Position numbers and translations under genes: made by a program | Assembly: GCF_040655735.1 (NCBI RefSeq) | Contig: NZ_JBFAKK010000014.1 | Location: forward strand, 152,708 to 216,707 | Direction: 5' to 3' | Length of the DNA: 64,000 nucleotides | DNA from: Phytomonospora sp040655735 | Lineage (GTDB): Bacteria > Actinomycetota > Actinomycetes > Mycobacteriales > Micromonosporaceae | Notes under the pieces: model-generated | The model's database searches: none | Told to the model about the DNA's origin: nothing | What the model saw: only the letters and a program-made list of their open reading frames with translations | Shown here: one piece after another, positions 33,429 to 41,317 of the stretch | Position numbering within the stretch: the stretch's first letter is position 1 | Layout: each line of letters opens with the position of its first letter

Positions 33429-34334
33429 ATGAGTGTCTCCATCAGGGCCACCGACGTGCGCAAAAGCTACGGTGACGTGGTGGCCGTCGACGGGGTCTCC
33501 TTCGAGGTCAACGACGGCGAGTTCTTCGGCATCCTCGGGCCGAACGGCGCGGGCAAGACCACGACCCTCGAGATCGTCGAGGGCCTGCGCGAAGCCGACT
33601 CCGGCAGCATCGAACTCCTCGGCCAGTCACCGTGGCCGCGCAACAAGGCCCTCCTTCCCCGCATGGGCGTCCAGCTCCAGGGCACCGCGTTCTTCGAGCG
33701 CCTGACCGCCCGCGAGCAGCTCGTCACCTTCGGCAGCCTCTACGGCGCCGGCCCCAAGCGCGCCGACGAGATGCTGGAGATCGTCGGACTCACCGACAAG
33801 GCCGGCACGCGCGTCGAGAAGCTGTCCGGCGGACAGGCCCAGCGCCTGTCCATCGCCTGCGCGCTCGTCCACGACCCCGAGGTCGTCTTCCTCGACGAGC
33901 CCACCGCCGCCCTCGACCCCCAGGCCCGCCGCAACCTCTGGGACCTGCTGCGCACCATCAACGGCCAAGGCCGCACCGTCGTCCTCACCACCCACTACAT
34001 GGACGAGGCCGAACTCCTCTGCGACCGCGTCGCCATCATGGACCGCGGCAAGATCCTCAACATCGACGCGCCCGCCTCGCTCGTCCGCGGCCTCGACGCA
34101 CCCACCCGCATCTCCGTCGACAGCGGCGAACTCGCCGCCGAGAAGGTCGCCGCCATCGCCGACGGCGTCGCCGAGGTCGAAGACGACGGCGTGGCCCTCA
34201 CCTTCACCACCCGCGACCCGGCGACCGTGCTCACCGCGCTCGCCGAACAGCGCGTCCTCAACGGCCTGCGCGTGCGCGGCGCGACGCTCGAGGACGTCTT
34301 CCTGGAACTGACCGGACGGGAGTACCGGGCGTGA
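33429..34334 (+). CDS. ABC-2-type exporter ATP-binding protein
   Basis: 301 residues. Walker A GPNGAGKTT (37-45), Q-loop region MGVQLQGTAFFERLTAREQL, signature LSGGQAQRLSIACAL (about 131-145), Walker B VVFLDEPTAALDPQAR, and the switch histidine in VLTTHYMDEAE. The C-terminal 80 residues form the regulatory extension common in DrrA/CcmA-like exporters. Its stop overlaps the GTG of the permease (GTGA), so the two subunits are coupled. Substrate unknown; drug or lipid export is common for the family. Confidence 0.95.
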   Translation: MSVSIRATDVRKSYGDVVAVDGVSFEVNDGEFFGILGPNGAGKTTTLEIVEGLREADSGSIELLGQSPWPRNKALLPRMGVQLQGTAFFERLTAREQLVTFGSLYGAGPKRADEMLEIVGLTDKAGTRVEKLSGGQAQRLSIACALVHDPEVVFLDEPTAALDPQARRNLWDLLRTINGQGRTVVLTTHYMDEAELLCDRVAIMDRGKILNIDAPASLVRGLDAPTRISVDSGELAAEKVAAIADGVAEVEDDGVALTFTTRDPATVLTALAEQRVLNGLRVRGATLEDVFLELTGREYRA

Positions 34335-35407
34335 CCTCCTACCTCAGCCTCACCAAGGCGATGCTCATCGGGCTGTCGCGCGACAAGAGCACCCTCTTCT
34401 TCACCCTGCTGTTCCCGCTGTTCTTCCTCATCATCTTCGGCGCCCTGTTCAGCGGCGGCCAGAGCAGCCCGAGCAAGGTCGTCCAGATCGGCGACGTCCC
34501 GGTCCTCGACCAGGTCCTCGCCGCCGACCCCGACGCCTTCGACGAGGTCCTCGAACTGTCCTCCACCGACGACGAGGCCGCGGCCGTCAAGATGGTCGAA
34601 GACGGCGACGTCGCCGCCGCCGTGAAGCAGAACGGCGACCAGGTCCAGATCTTCTACTCCGCCGCCGACCAGACCACCGCCGGCATCGTCACCGGTGTCC
34701 TTTCGGGCATCGTCAACGAGACCAACCTGCAAGAACTCCAGGTCGCCGCGCCCGAGGTGACCATCACGCAGGTCACCGCCAGCCAGGTCGAGGACGAGTC
34801 CCTCGGCGCCATCCAGTACCTCATGCCGGGCCTGCTCGGCTGGGCCATCTCCATGTCGGGCGTCTTCGGCGCCGCCATGACCCTGGTCACCTGGCGCCAG
34901 AAGAAGACCCTGCGGCGCATCCGGCTCTCGCCGGTCAGCGTCGGCGCCGTCGTCGGCGCCCGGGTCGGCAACACGCTCCTGCTCGCCCTCATCCAGCTCG
35001 TCGTGTTCGTCGGCGTCGCCTCGCTGCCGTTCTTCGGGCTGAAGCTCACCGACTACTGGTGGATGGCGGTTCCGACGGTGATGATCGGCGCGCTGGCCTT
35101 CCTGTCGATCGGGCTGCTGGTCGGCGCGGTGTCCAAGACCAGCGAGGGCGCCTCGGGCCTGGCGAACCTGATCATCCTGCCGCTGGCCTTCTCCTCGGGG
35201 TCGTTCTACCCGCTGGAGGCGGCGCCGCAGTGGCTCCAGGCCATCTCGTACGTGTCGCCGCTGCGGTACCTCAACGAGGCGATGCTCGACGTGATGGTCC
35301 GCGGTGAAGGGCCGGCGAGCGTGCTGCCGGAGTGGGGCATCCTGATCGCGTTCGGGCTGGTCTTCGGCTTCATCGCCACCCGCCTGTTCCGCTGGGACGA
35401 CATTTAG
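34331..35407 (+). CDS. ABC-2-type exporter permease
   Basis: 358 residues, GTG start at 34331. One N-terminal membrane helix (about 22-42), a 130-residue extracytoplasmic loop rich in acidic residues, and five further helices (about 160-350) are seen, as in YhgE/Pip-like and DrrB-like ABC-2 permeases. The helices include LAFSSGSFYPLEAAPQWLQAISYVSPLRYLNEAM, the ABC-2 signature region given in outline. The stop codon TAG is the first triplet of MITE copy 2, so the element inserted exactly at the end of the gene. Confidence 0.93.
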   Translation: MTSYLSLTKAMLIGLSRDKSTLFFTLLFPLFFLIIFGALFSGGQSSPSKVVQIGDVPVLDQVLAADPDAFDEVLELSSTDDEAAAVKMVEDGDVAAAVKQNGDQVQIFYSAADQTTAGIVTGVLSGIVNETNLQELQVAAPEVTITQVTASQVEDESLGAIQYLMPGLLGWAISMSGVFGAAMTLVTWRQKKTLRRIRLSPVSVGAVVGARVGNTLLLALIQLVVFVGVASLPFFGLKLTDYWWMAVPTVMIGALAFLSIGLLVGAVSKTSEGASGLANLIILPLAFSSGSFYPLEAAPQWLQAISYVSPLRYLNEAMLDVMVRGEGPASVLPEWGILIAFGLVFGFIATRLFRWDDI

Positions 35408-35585
35408 GGCGTGTCCGGTGGATCACTGCGGGGCTGCGACGGGCTCAGCGTTCTTTGGAGCACAGGTCCCCTGGCGGCGCCGTTTCACGGCCCGAGTACA
35501 ACACCGGTACCAGGGCCGCAAAACGTCTGGCCAGAAGAAAAATGATCTCCGCCTCGCACCCACAAGACCCACAGGACAAGCCCTA
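35405..35585. mobile_element. MITE copy 2 (181 bp)
   Basis: Termini TAGGGCGTGTCC and GGACAAGCCCTA form the inverted repeats; TA ends suggest insertion at TA as for IS630/Tc1 transposases. The interior holds a large imperfect hairpin (about 35471-35535) with GGTAC near its apex and arms CGTTTCACGGCCC / GGGCCGCAAAACG. There is no coding capacity. Confidence 0.85.
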
Positions 35586-35653
35586 GAATCGTCTGTCCAC
35601 AAGGGGCGGTTGACTTCGGTCGACCGCCCCTATATGTTGCCGTCAACGGACTG

Positions 35654-35667
35654 TGGGAGCGCTCCCA
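35654..35667. promoter_or_regulatory. CebR-type cellobiose operator
   Basis: TGGGAGCGCTCCCA is the exact 14-bp palindrome bound by the cellobiose-responsive LacI-family repressor CebR in Streptomyces. It lies 43 bases upstream of the LPMO start. CebR itself is not encoded in the window. Confidence 0.9.
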
Positions 35668-35709
35668 GACAGTCGCGCGGCTGGTCCGCGCGCGGAATTG
35701 GAGCGAGCC

Positions 35710-36681
35710 ATGAGGGCACGACGCACCATCGTCTTACTCACCACGGCCGCGGCGGCGACCGTCGCGCTGATCGCCGTACCGCAGGCGGCCTCGGCGCACG
35801 GCGGCATGACGTCCCCGCAGACGCGCACCTACACCTGCTACCTCGAAGGTCCCGAGGACCCCGACTCGCCCGCGTGCGTGGCCGCCGTGGCTCAGGGCGG
35901 CACGCAGCCGCTCTACGACTGGTTCGAGGTGAACATCCGCGACAACGCCGGGCGCCACCGCGAGATCATCCCCGACGGGCAGCTGTGCGGCGCCGGACGC
36001 GAGAAGTACGCCGCCTACAACGCCGCGCGCACCGATTGGCCGGCCACCGCGATCCCGGTCGGTACCTCCTCGTACACCTTCAAGTACGGCGCCTGGGTGC
36101 CGCACCCGGGCTGGTTCGAGCTGTACATCACCCGGGCGGGCTACGACCCGACGCAGCCGCTGAAGTGGTCGGACCTGGAAGGGCCGTTCTCCACCTCCTA
36201 TGACACGCCGATCATCGACGGCGCCTACCAGTGGGACGCCAACCTGCCCGCACGCGAGGGCCGGCACATCATCTACTCGGTCTGGCAGCGCACGGACAGT
36301 CCGGAGGCGTTCTTCAACTGCTCCGACGTGGTCTTCGGTGACGACAACGGCGGACCGACCGATCCGCCGCCGCCGACCTGTACGGGTTCGGTCGTGATCA
36401 GCAACTCCTGGACGGGCGGTTTCCAGGCGAACGTGACGGTGAAGAACACCGGTACGACGACGGTCAACCCGTGGACGCTGACGTGGTACATGCCGGGCGG
36501 GACGCTCAACAGCGGGTGGAACGCGACGGTGACGCAGTCCGGGGACATCGTGACGGCCAAGGCGCCGTCGTGGAACCTGGCGTTGTCGCCGGGGGAGACG
36601 TGGACGGTGGGCTTCACGGCGAACGGGAGCGCCAGTCCGCCGCCCAGTGCGACGGCGGTGAACGGGACCGCTTGTGCGTAG
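35710..36681 (+). CDS. AA10 lytic polysaccharide monooxygenase with CBM2
   Basis: 323 residues. The signal peptide (1-29) ends ASA and leaves His30 as the mature N-terminus, which with His132 (VPHPGWFELY) forms the copper histidine brace. The catalytic AA10 domain covers about 30-205, followed by a short Pro-rich linker (GGPTDPPPPT) and a carbohydrate-binding module of family 2 (about 222-323) with exposed tryptophans in SWTGGF, NPWTLTWYMP and APSWNLAL. It oxidatively cleaves crystalline cellulose or chitin outside the cell. The CebR box upstream argues for cellulose. The ATG at 35710 was chosen because it starts the signal peptide. Confidence 0.96.
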   Translation: MRARRTIVLLTTAAAATVALIAVPQAASAHGGMTSPQTRTYTCYLEGPEDPDSPACVAAVAQGGTQPLYDWFEVNIRDNAGRHREIIPDGQLCGAGREKYAAYNAARTDWPATAIPVGTSSYTFKYGAWVPHPGWFELYITRAGYDPTQPLKWSDLEGPFSTSYDTPIIDGAYQWDANLPAREGRHIIYSVWQRTDSPEAFFNCSDVVFGDDNGGPTDPPPPTCTGSVVISNSWTGGFQANVTVKNTGTTTVNPWTLTWYMPGGTLNSGWNATVTQSGDIVTAKAPSWNLALSPGETWTVGFTANGSASPPPSATAVNGTACA

Positions 36682-36705
36682 GAATTGAGAGGAAAGTACC
36701 TGGAT

Positions 36706-36737
36706 GGTGGGATGGCAACGTCAGTCGCTATCCCACC
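36706..36737 (+). terminator. Hairpin after the LPMO gene
   Basis: An 11-bp stem with one G-T pair (36706-36716 with 36727-36737) starts 24 bases after the stop. Confidence 0.65.
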
Positions 36738-36762
36738 GCAACCGCCCCGCCGCAGGGCGTTC

Positions 36763-36845
36763 CCACAGGCCGGGAACCCGGCACCGGAGGCGGGGGCGAG
36801 CCCGATCCCATGCCTGGCAGGCGTTTTCGTTCGCCGCCGACCAAA
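36763..36845 (+). repeat. 80-bp dispersed element, copy 2, upstream of an oxidoreductase gene
   Basis: This is the partner of 17897-17977. It shares CACCGGAGGCGGGGGCGAG-like and CGATCCCATGCCTGG blocks and TTCGTTCGCCGCCGACCA, and again precedes a Gfo/Idh/MocA gene. Confidence 0.7.
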
Positions 36846-36852
36846 CAACACA

Positions 36853-36864
36853 GCAAGCGCTTAC
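36853..36864. promoter_or_regulatory. LacI-type operator A, GCAAGCGCTTAC
   Basis: It is the reverse complement of the 12-mer at 50069 and 52267. It lies 43 bases upstream of the oxidoreductase start and just upstream of the -10 box, a repressing position. Confidence 0.75.
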
Positions 36865-36894
36865 TATCGTTGCTCCACGGTGATCATCCGCCGG

Positions 36895-36900
36895 TACAGT
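36895..36900 (+). promoter_or_regulatory. -10 box of a leaderless promoter (oxidoreductase)
   Basis: TACAGT ends 7 bases before the ATG at 36908, identical to the hexamer before 2417. Confidence 0.5.
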
Positions 36901-36907
36901 CCCTCGG

Positions 36908-38092
36908 ATGGATGATCTGCGACTCGGCGTGGCTGGGCTCGGCCTGCGCGCCTCCGTGGCCCTTGAGGCCCACCGTCCCGGCGCGGGCGCCCGCGTCACC
37001 GCCATCTGCGACACCGATCCGGCCCGGCATGACTGGGCGCGCGAGAAGTTCGGCCCGGGGGTCGCGGTGACGGCCGACTTCGGCGAGCTGCTGGCCTCGG
37101 GCATCGACGCGGTGCTGATCCTGACTCCCGACGACACGCACCGCGAGCTGGGCGAGCGCGCGCTGGCGGCGGGCGTGGCGACGTTCATGGAGAAGCCGCT
37201 GGCGATCACCGTCGAGGACACCGACGCGCTGCTGTCGCTGGCCCGGGAGCATTCCACGCGCCTGTACGTGGGCCACAACATGCGGCACATGCCGGTGGTG
37301 CGGGCGATGCGCGAGATCATCCTCAACGGCGAGATCGGCGAGGTCCAGGCGGTGTGGTGCCGCCACTTCGTCGGGCACGGCGGGGACTTCTACTACAAGG
37401 ACTGGCACGCCGACCGGCGCCGCACGACGGGGCTGCTCCTTCAGAAGGGCGCCCACGACATCGACGTGATCCACTGGCTGGCGGGCGCCTCCACCCGCGA
37501 GGTGACGGCGATGGGCGACCTGAAGGTCTACGGGCAGGTGACCGACCGCCAGGAGGTCGAGGGCACCAAGCGCGAGGACTGGTACCGGCCGGCCACGAAC
37601 TGGCCGCCGCTGGCGCAGAAGGGGCTGCACCCGACCGTCGACGTCGAGGACATCTCGATGATGCTGATGCGTCTCGACAACGGTGTGCAGGCCAGCTACC
37701 AGCAGTGCCACTTCACGCCCGACTACTGGCGCAACTACACCGTGATCGGCACCGAGGGGCGGCTGGAGAACTTCGGCGACACCGGTGGCGACGCGGTCGT
37801 GCGGGTGTGGAACAAGAGCCGCCGCAACTACGACGCGGCCGGTGACAAGTCCGTGGAGATCCCGAAGGCGACCGGTGGTCACGGCGGCGCCGACACCAAG
37901 CTCGTCGACGAGTTCCTGCGCTTCGCGCGCGAGGGCGGCGCGACCGACACCTCGCCGGTCGCCGCGCGCGACTCGGTCGCGGCGGGCGTGTGCGCGACGC
38001 TGTCGCTGCGGGACGGTTCGCGGCCGCGGACGGTGCCCACCGTCGACGCCGACCTGGTCGAATACTTCGCCAAGGGGCAGCCGGGCACATAA
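36908..38092 (+). CDS. Gfo/Idh/MocA-family oxidoreductase, probable member of the LacI glycan regulon
   Basis: 394 residues. Rossmann start DLRLGVAGLGLRASVALEAH (3-22, outline) and the conserved MEKPLAI (94-100) with the catalytic lysine. The C-terminal domain includes GLLLQKGAHDIDVIHWLAG, carrying the Asp/His pair used by sugar and inositol dehydrogenases of the family. It is longer than the copy at 18052. It has operator A and a leaderless promoter upstream, linking it to the fucosidase/M60 locus 10 kb away. It may oxidise a sugar or uronate from imported glycans; the substrate is inferred only from regulation. Confidence 0.92.
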   Translation: MDDLRLGVAGLGLRASVALEAHRPGAGARVTAICDTDPARHDWAREKFGPGVAVTADFGELLASGIDAVLILTPDDTHRELGERALAAGVATFMEKPLAITVEDTDALLSLAREHSTRLYVGHNMRHMPVVRAMREIILNGEIGEVQAVWCRHFVGHGGDFYYKDWHADRRRTTGLLLQKGAHDIDVIHWLAGASTREVTAMGDLKVYGQVTDRQEVEGTKREDWYRPATNWPPLAQKGLHPTVDVEDISMMLMRLDNGVQASYQQCHFTPDYWRNYTVIGTEGRLENFGDTGGDAVVRVWNKSRRNYDAAGDKSVEIPKATGGHGGADTKLVDEFLRFAREGGATDTSPVAARDSVAAGVCATLSLRDGSRPRTVPTVDADLVEYFAKGQPGT

Positions 38093-38235
38093 GCCGCGCG
38101 GTGCCCTTTGGGGCACTTGTGTTGCACGGGCTACTGGCACGAAGAGGGGATCGCGGCGCGTCCGCGGTCCCCTACCTTTGTGGAAGCAAGGGGGAACGCC
38201 AAGGGGGCGGGACCGAACCGAGAGAGGGACCTGTT

Positions 38236-38838
38236 GTGAGCGACTTCGACGAGCCGGCGACCACCGACACCGACAGCACCGAGTACGACGCCACCTTCAA
38301 CGAGGCGATCGACCTCGACGGAAACGGCGTCGCCGACGACACGATCACCGTCGAGTACGCCGACCACACCGAGACCCTGATCGACACCGACGGTGACGGC
38401 GACGCCGAGGGCGTGGCGGTCGACGCCGACGGCGACGGCACCTACGACAACCTCTACGTCGACGCCGACGGCAACGGGAGCATCGACTCCGAGGCCCTCG
38501 ACACCGACGGTGACGGCCTCATCGACACCATCGTCTCCGACTTCGACGGTGACGGCGTGGTCGACCAGGTCGCCGCCGACACCGACGGCGACGGGTACGT
38601 CGACGCGGTCGCCACCGACGCCGACGGTGACGGGGCCCTGGACACCTTCGCCGTCGACAGCAACGCCGACGGCCTCGTCGACGAGGTCGTCCTCGACTCC
38701 GACGAGGACGGGATCGCCGACGCGACCCTGACCGACACGAACCTCGACGGTTCGGTCGACCAGGTGACCTACGGAGACGCCTCGGTGACCGACCCGGCCG
38801 CGCCCTCGGTCCCCCCGGTGACCCCGCCCGCCAGCTAA
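38236..38838 (+). CDS. Asp-rich calcium-binding repeat protein (DxDGDG repeats)
   Basis: 200 residues, GTG start at 38236 with GAGAGGGAC upstream. From about residue 25 to 175 it consists of some ten repeats of about 16 residues with cores such as DTDGDGDAEG, DADGDGTYDN, DADGNGSIDS and DFDGDGVVDQ. These resemble EF-hand-like or thrombospondin type-3 calcium loops. The protein is very acidic, ends in a Pro/Ser-rich tail and has no signal peptide or membrane helix. It therefore either stays in the cytoplasm or uses an unknown export path. Similar repeat proteins are common in actinomycetes but uncharacterised. Confidence 0.8.
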   Translation: MSDFDEPATTDTDSTEYDATFNEAIDLDGNGVADDTITVEYADHTETLIDTDGDGDAEGVAVDADGDGTYDNLYVDADGNGSIDSEALDTDGDGLIDTIVSDFDGDGVVDQVAADTDGDGYVDAVATDADGDGALDTFAVDSNADGLVDEVVLDSDEDGIADATLTDTNLDGSVDQVTYGDASVTDPAAPSVPPVTPPAS

Positions 38839-38843
38839 GGGCT

Positions 38844-39009
38844 TAGGCCGTGTCCTGGTGATCACTGCGGGGCTGCGGCGGACTTGTTCTCCCCCTGGCG
38901 GCACCGTTCTTTCGCCCAGGTACAACACCGGTACCAGGGCGAAAGAACGGCTTGCCAGTAGAAAAACGAGCCTCGCCTCGCACCCACAAGACCACCAGGA
39001 CACGCCCTA
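38844..39009. mobile_element. MITE copy 3 (166 bp)
   Basis: Terminal inverted repeats match at 16 of 17 positions (TAGG(C/G)CGTGTCCTGGTG). The centre is a hairpin with perfect 14-base arms CCGTTCTTTCGCCC / GGGCGAAAGAACGG extended by CTGGC / GCCAG. It shares both ends with copies 1 and 2. Confidence 0.88.
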
Positions 39010-39179
39010 GAACGTAGAGCCGCGCCCGCCATGCCGTGCAAGCCACCGTGGCGGGCGCCCGGCGTCCAGATCCGGTCCCGCCCTCCCCGCGACCTTCGCG
39101 GCCTCGCTTCGTTGAATAACCGTGAGCTCACGCAGAGTCGACAGTGCGCTCCGGTCACCGACGCGTCCAAGGGGGAGTG

Positions 39180-40691
39180 ATGCTGCGAACCGGTGATGTC
39201 CTCGGGGACCGTTACCGGCTGACCGGAAGGATCGGCGGGGGCGGGATGGGCGACGTCTGGTCCGGTGACGACCTCACCCTCGGCCGGAAGGTCGCGGTGA
39301 AGGTCCTGCTCGCCCGCTACGCCGACGCGGTGGACTTCCGGGAGCGCTTCCGCCGCGAGGCGCGGGCCGTGGCGTCGCTGGAGTCGCCGGCCATCGTCGA
39401 CGTCTACGACTACGACGAGTGCGTCCTCCCCGGCGGCGACGCCGTCTCCTACCTGGTCATGCAGCTCATCGACGGCGACCCGCTGTCGCGGCGGCTGGGC
39501 AGCTGGGGCCGCCTGAACATCGCCGACGCGATGCGCCTGATCGCGCAGGCCGCCGAGGCGCTCCAGGTCGCCCACGACGCCGGGATCATCCACCGCGACA
39601 TCAAACCCGGCAACATGCTCGTGCGCCCCGACGGGCGCCTCGTCCTCGTCGACTTCGGCATCGCGCGCGACCCGTCGGCGGCCACGCTCACCGCGACCGG
39701 CGCGGTCTTGGGCACCGCCACCTACATGTCGCCCGAGCAGGCCTCGGGCCAGCGGGCCACGGCCTCCTCCGACATCTACTCCCTGGGCGTCGTGGCGCAC
39801 CAGGCCCTCTCGGGCGAGCCGCCCTTCACCGCCGACACGCCCTTCGCGGTCGCCTCGATGCATGTGCGGCAGCCGCCCCCGCAGCTGCCGGCCGACATTC
39901 CCGACGGCGTGCGCGACTTCGTCGCGACCAGCCTCGCCAAGGATCCCGCGCACCGCTGGGCCAGCGCCGGGCACATGGCCCGCGCCGCGCGCCGGCTCGC
40001 CGAGGCGCCCCACCTGACCGGGACGATGCCGTTCACCACGGGACCCGCGGTGGAGCAGCGGACGGCCCGTCCGCTGCGCTCGCCGGCTCCCGAGCGCGAC
40101 CCGAGTCCCGGCGTCCACCGTCGCGAGCGCAGACGCAGAATGCGGATCCTGGCCATGACCGTGGGGGTGATGATCCTGCTGGCCTCGGTCGCCGCGATCG
40201 CCGCCGAACCGTGGTTCGCGGGTTCGGCCGACAACGACATCGGCGGCGGCACCGGCCGCCAACTCGACGAGCAGCAACCGCTCGACCCGCAGGCCCCCGA
40301 CGGCGTCGAGCCCGGTGTCGCCGAGGCGCCGCAGGACTCCGCCGAGCCGAGCACCTCCGCGTCCCCCTCGGCCCTCCCGTCGAGCGGTGCGCCGACGGAG
40401 AGTTCGGCGAGCCCGTCGGTGAGCCCGAGCGACCCGTCGAAGCCGGTCCCGTCGGTGGTCGGGATGACCGAGGAGCAGGCCAAGCGGGCCCTCGGCGACG
40501 AGGGTTTCGTGCCCGAGGTCGCCTACAGCGGCGAGGGCACGCCCTGCAAGGTCTCCGAGCAGGACCCGGGGTCGCAGGCCTCGATGCCCCCGGGGGCGAC
40601 CGTGCGGATCACCGTCCTGAAGAGCGCCGAGGCCTGCGCGGTCTTACGGGTCAGGGCGCGGTCTCCAGGTAGCCGCAGTCGGCGGCGATGA
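39180..40691 (+). CDS. Serine/threonine protein kinase with one PASTA domain
   Basis: 503 residues. Hanks-type kinase domain (about 10-275): glycine loop GRIGGGGMGDVW (17-28), Lys41 in VAVKVLL, catalytic HRDIKPGNML (Asp140), DFG Asp158, and TYMSPEQASG. A Pro-rich juxtamembrane region and one membrane helix (about 322-345) lead to an extracytoplasmic Ser/Pro linker and a single PASTA module (about 420-485) with VPSVVGMTEEQAKRAL. PASTA kinases sense peptidoglycan and regulate growth and division; most PknB-type kinases have three or four PASTA units, so one is unusual. The 3' end overlaps the convergent gene by 41 bases. GGGGGAG precedes the ATG. Confidence 0.93.
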   Translation: MLRTGDVLGDRYRLTGRIGGGGMGDVWSGDDLTLGRKVAVKVLLARYADAVDFRERFRREARAVASLESPAIVDVYDYDECVLPGGDAVSYLVMQLIDGDPLSRRLGSWGRLNIADAMRLIAQAAEALQVAHDAGIIHRDIKPGNMLVRPDGRLVLVDFGIARDPSAATLTATGAVLGTATYMSPEQASGQRATASSDIYSLGVVAHQALSGEPPFTADTPFAVASMHVRQPPPQLPADIPDGVRDFVATSLAKDPAHRWASAGHMARAARRLAEAPHLTGTMPFTTGPAVEQRTARPLRSPAPERDPSPGVHRRERRRRMRILAMTVGVMILLASVAAIAAEPWFAGSADNDIGGGTGRQLDEQQPLDPQAPDGVEPGVAEAPQDSAEPSTSASPSALPSSGAPTESSASPSVSPSDPSKPVPSVVGMTEEQAKRALGDEGFVPEVAYSGEGTPCKVSEQDPGSQASMPPGATVRITVLKSAEACAVLRVRARSPGSRSRRR

Positions 40692-41238
40692 TGATGGGCA
40701 GCGCGTTGGCGAACTCACCGGCCACGTCGTCGACGTCGACCTCGGGCAGGTCGCGGGTGAACTCGGCGCAGCTGGCCCACATCGACGCGTCGCGGTAGGA
40801 CGTCGCCCACAGGAAGTAGCCGGTGGCGCCGAGGTTGATGTCGACGTCTTCGTTGCGGCCGATGCCGTACCAGTCGGGCGTCTCGGCGGTGTTGCCGAAG
40901 GCGTGCCCGGTGGGGATGAGGCGGTGGCGGCCCAGCAGCGGCTGGAGTTCGTCGAGTTCGAGGTCGACGCGCACGAGCGCGCCCAGCTTGAACAGGCCCT
41001 CGATGGCGGTGTCGGCGTCCTCGACGGTGCCCGCGGCGAGTTCGCGCAGGTGGTCGAGGGTGAAGCGGTGTTCGTTGTGGGCGTCGGCGTCGCTGTGCGC
41101 CAGTTCCCACACCGCGATCTGGCCGGCGTCGAGTTCCTCGGTGGTGTTGCCGAGGTGCAGTTCGGTGTACTCGAGGACGCCCTCGTCGTTGTAGGTGGGG
41201 CCGAGTGACTTCCCGACGGGGAGGATGATGCTGCCCAA
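40651..41238 (-). CDS. Conserved hypothetical protein, paralogue of 41318-41920
   Basis: 195 residues from a probable TTG start at 41238 with GAAGGAG upstream. The paralogue begins with the same IIxPVGxSLGP motif, which fixes the start. Shared blocks with the neighbour include ELHLGN/ELHLGH, RLIPTGHAFGN/RFIPNGHAFGN, and a common ending VAGEFANALPIIIAADCGYLE / VAREFAEALPVIIATDCGYLE (in outline). It is acidic and soluble with no signal peptide. No known domain was recognised. The gene is the last of a four-gene minus-strand cluster headed by an FtsK-like ATPase, and may be an accessory or immunity-like factor. Confidence 0.75.
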   Translation of the reverse strand: MGSIILPVGKSLGPTYNDEGVLEYTELHLGNTTEELDAGQIAVWELAHSDADAHNEHRFTLDHLRELAAGTVEDADTAIEGLFKLGALVRVDLELDELQPLLGRHRLIPTGHAFGNTAETPDWYGIGRNEDVDINLGATGYFLWATSYRDASMWASCAEFTRDLPEVDVDDVAGEFANALPIIIAADCGYLETAP

Positions 41239-41317
41239 CGTGCTCGCTCCTTCGGGCGGACCGGGCGCGGCGCGGACGCGCCGGCGCACCGCCATTCTCC
41301 CCGCCGGGTGAGTGCCG

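Noticed and set aside
35654..35667. CebR box as a target of the LacI protein at 50161
   Set aside because: The sequence TGGGAGCGCTCCCA differs from the GTAAGCGCTTRC operators around that regulator and matches the known CebR site.
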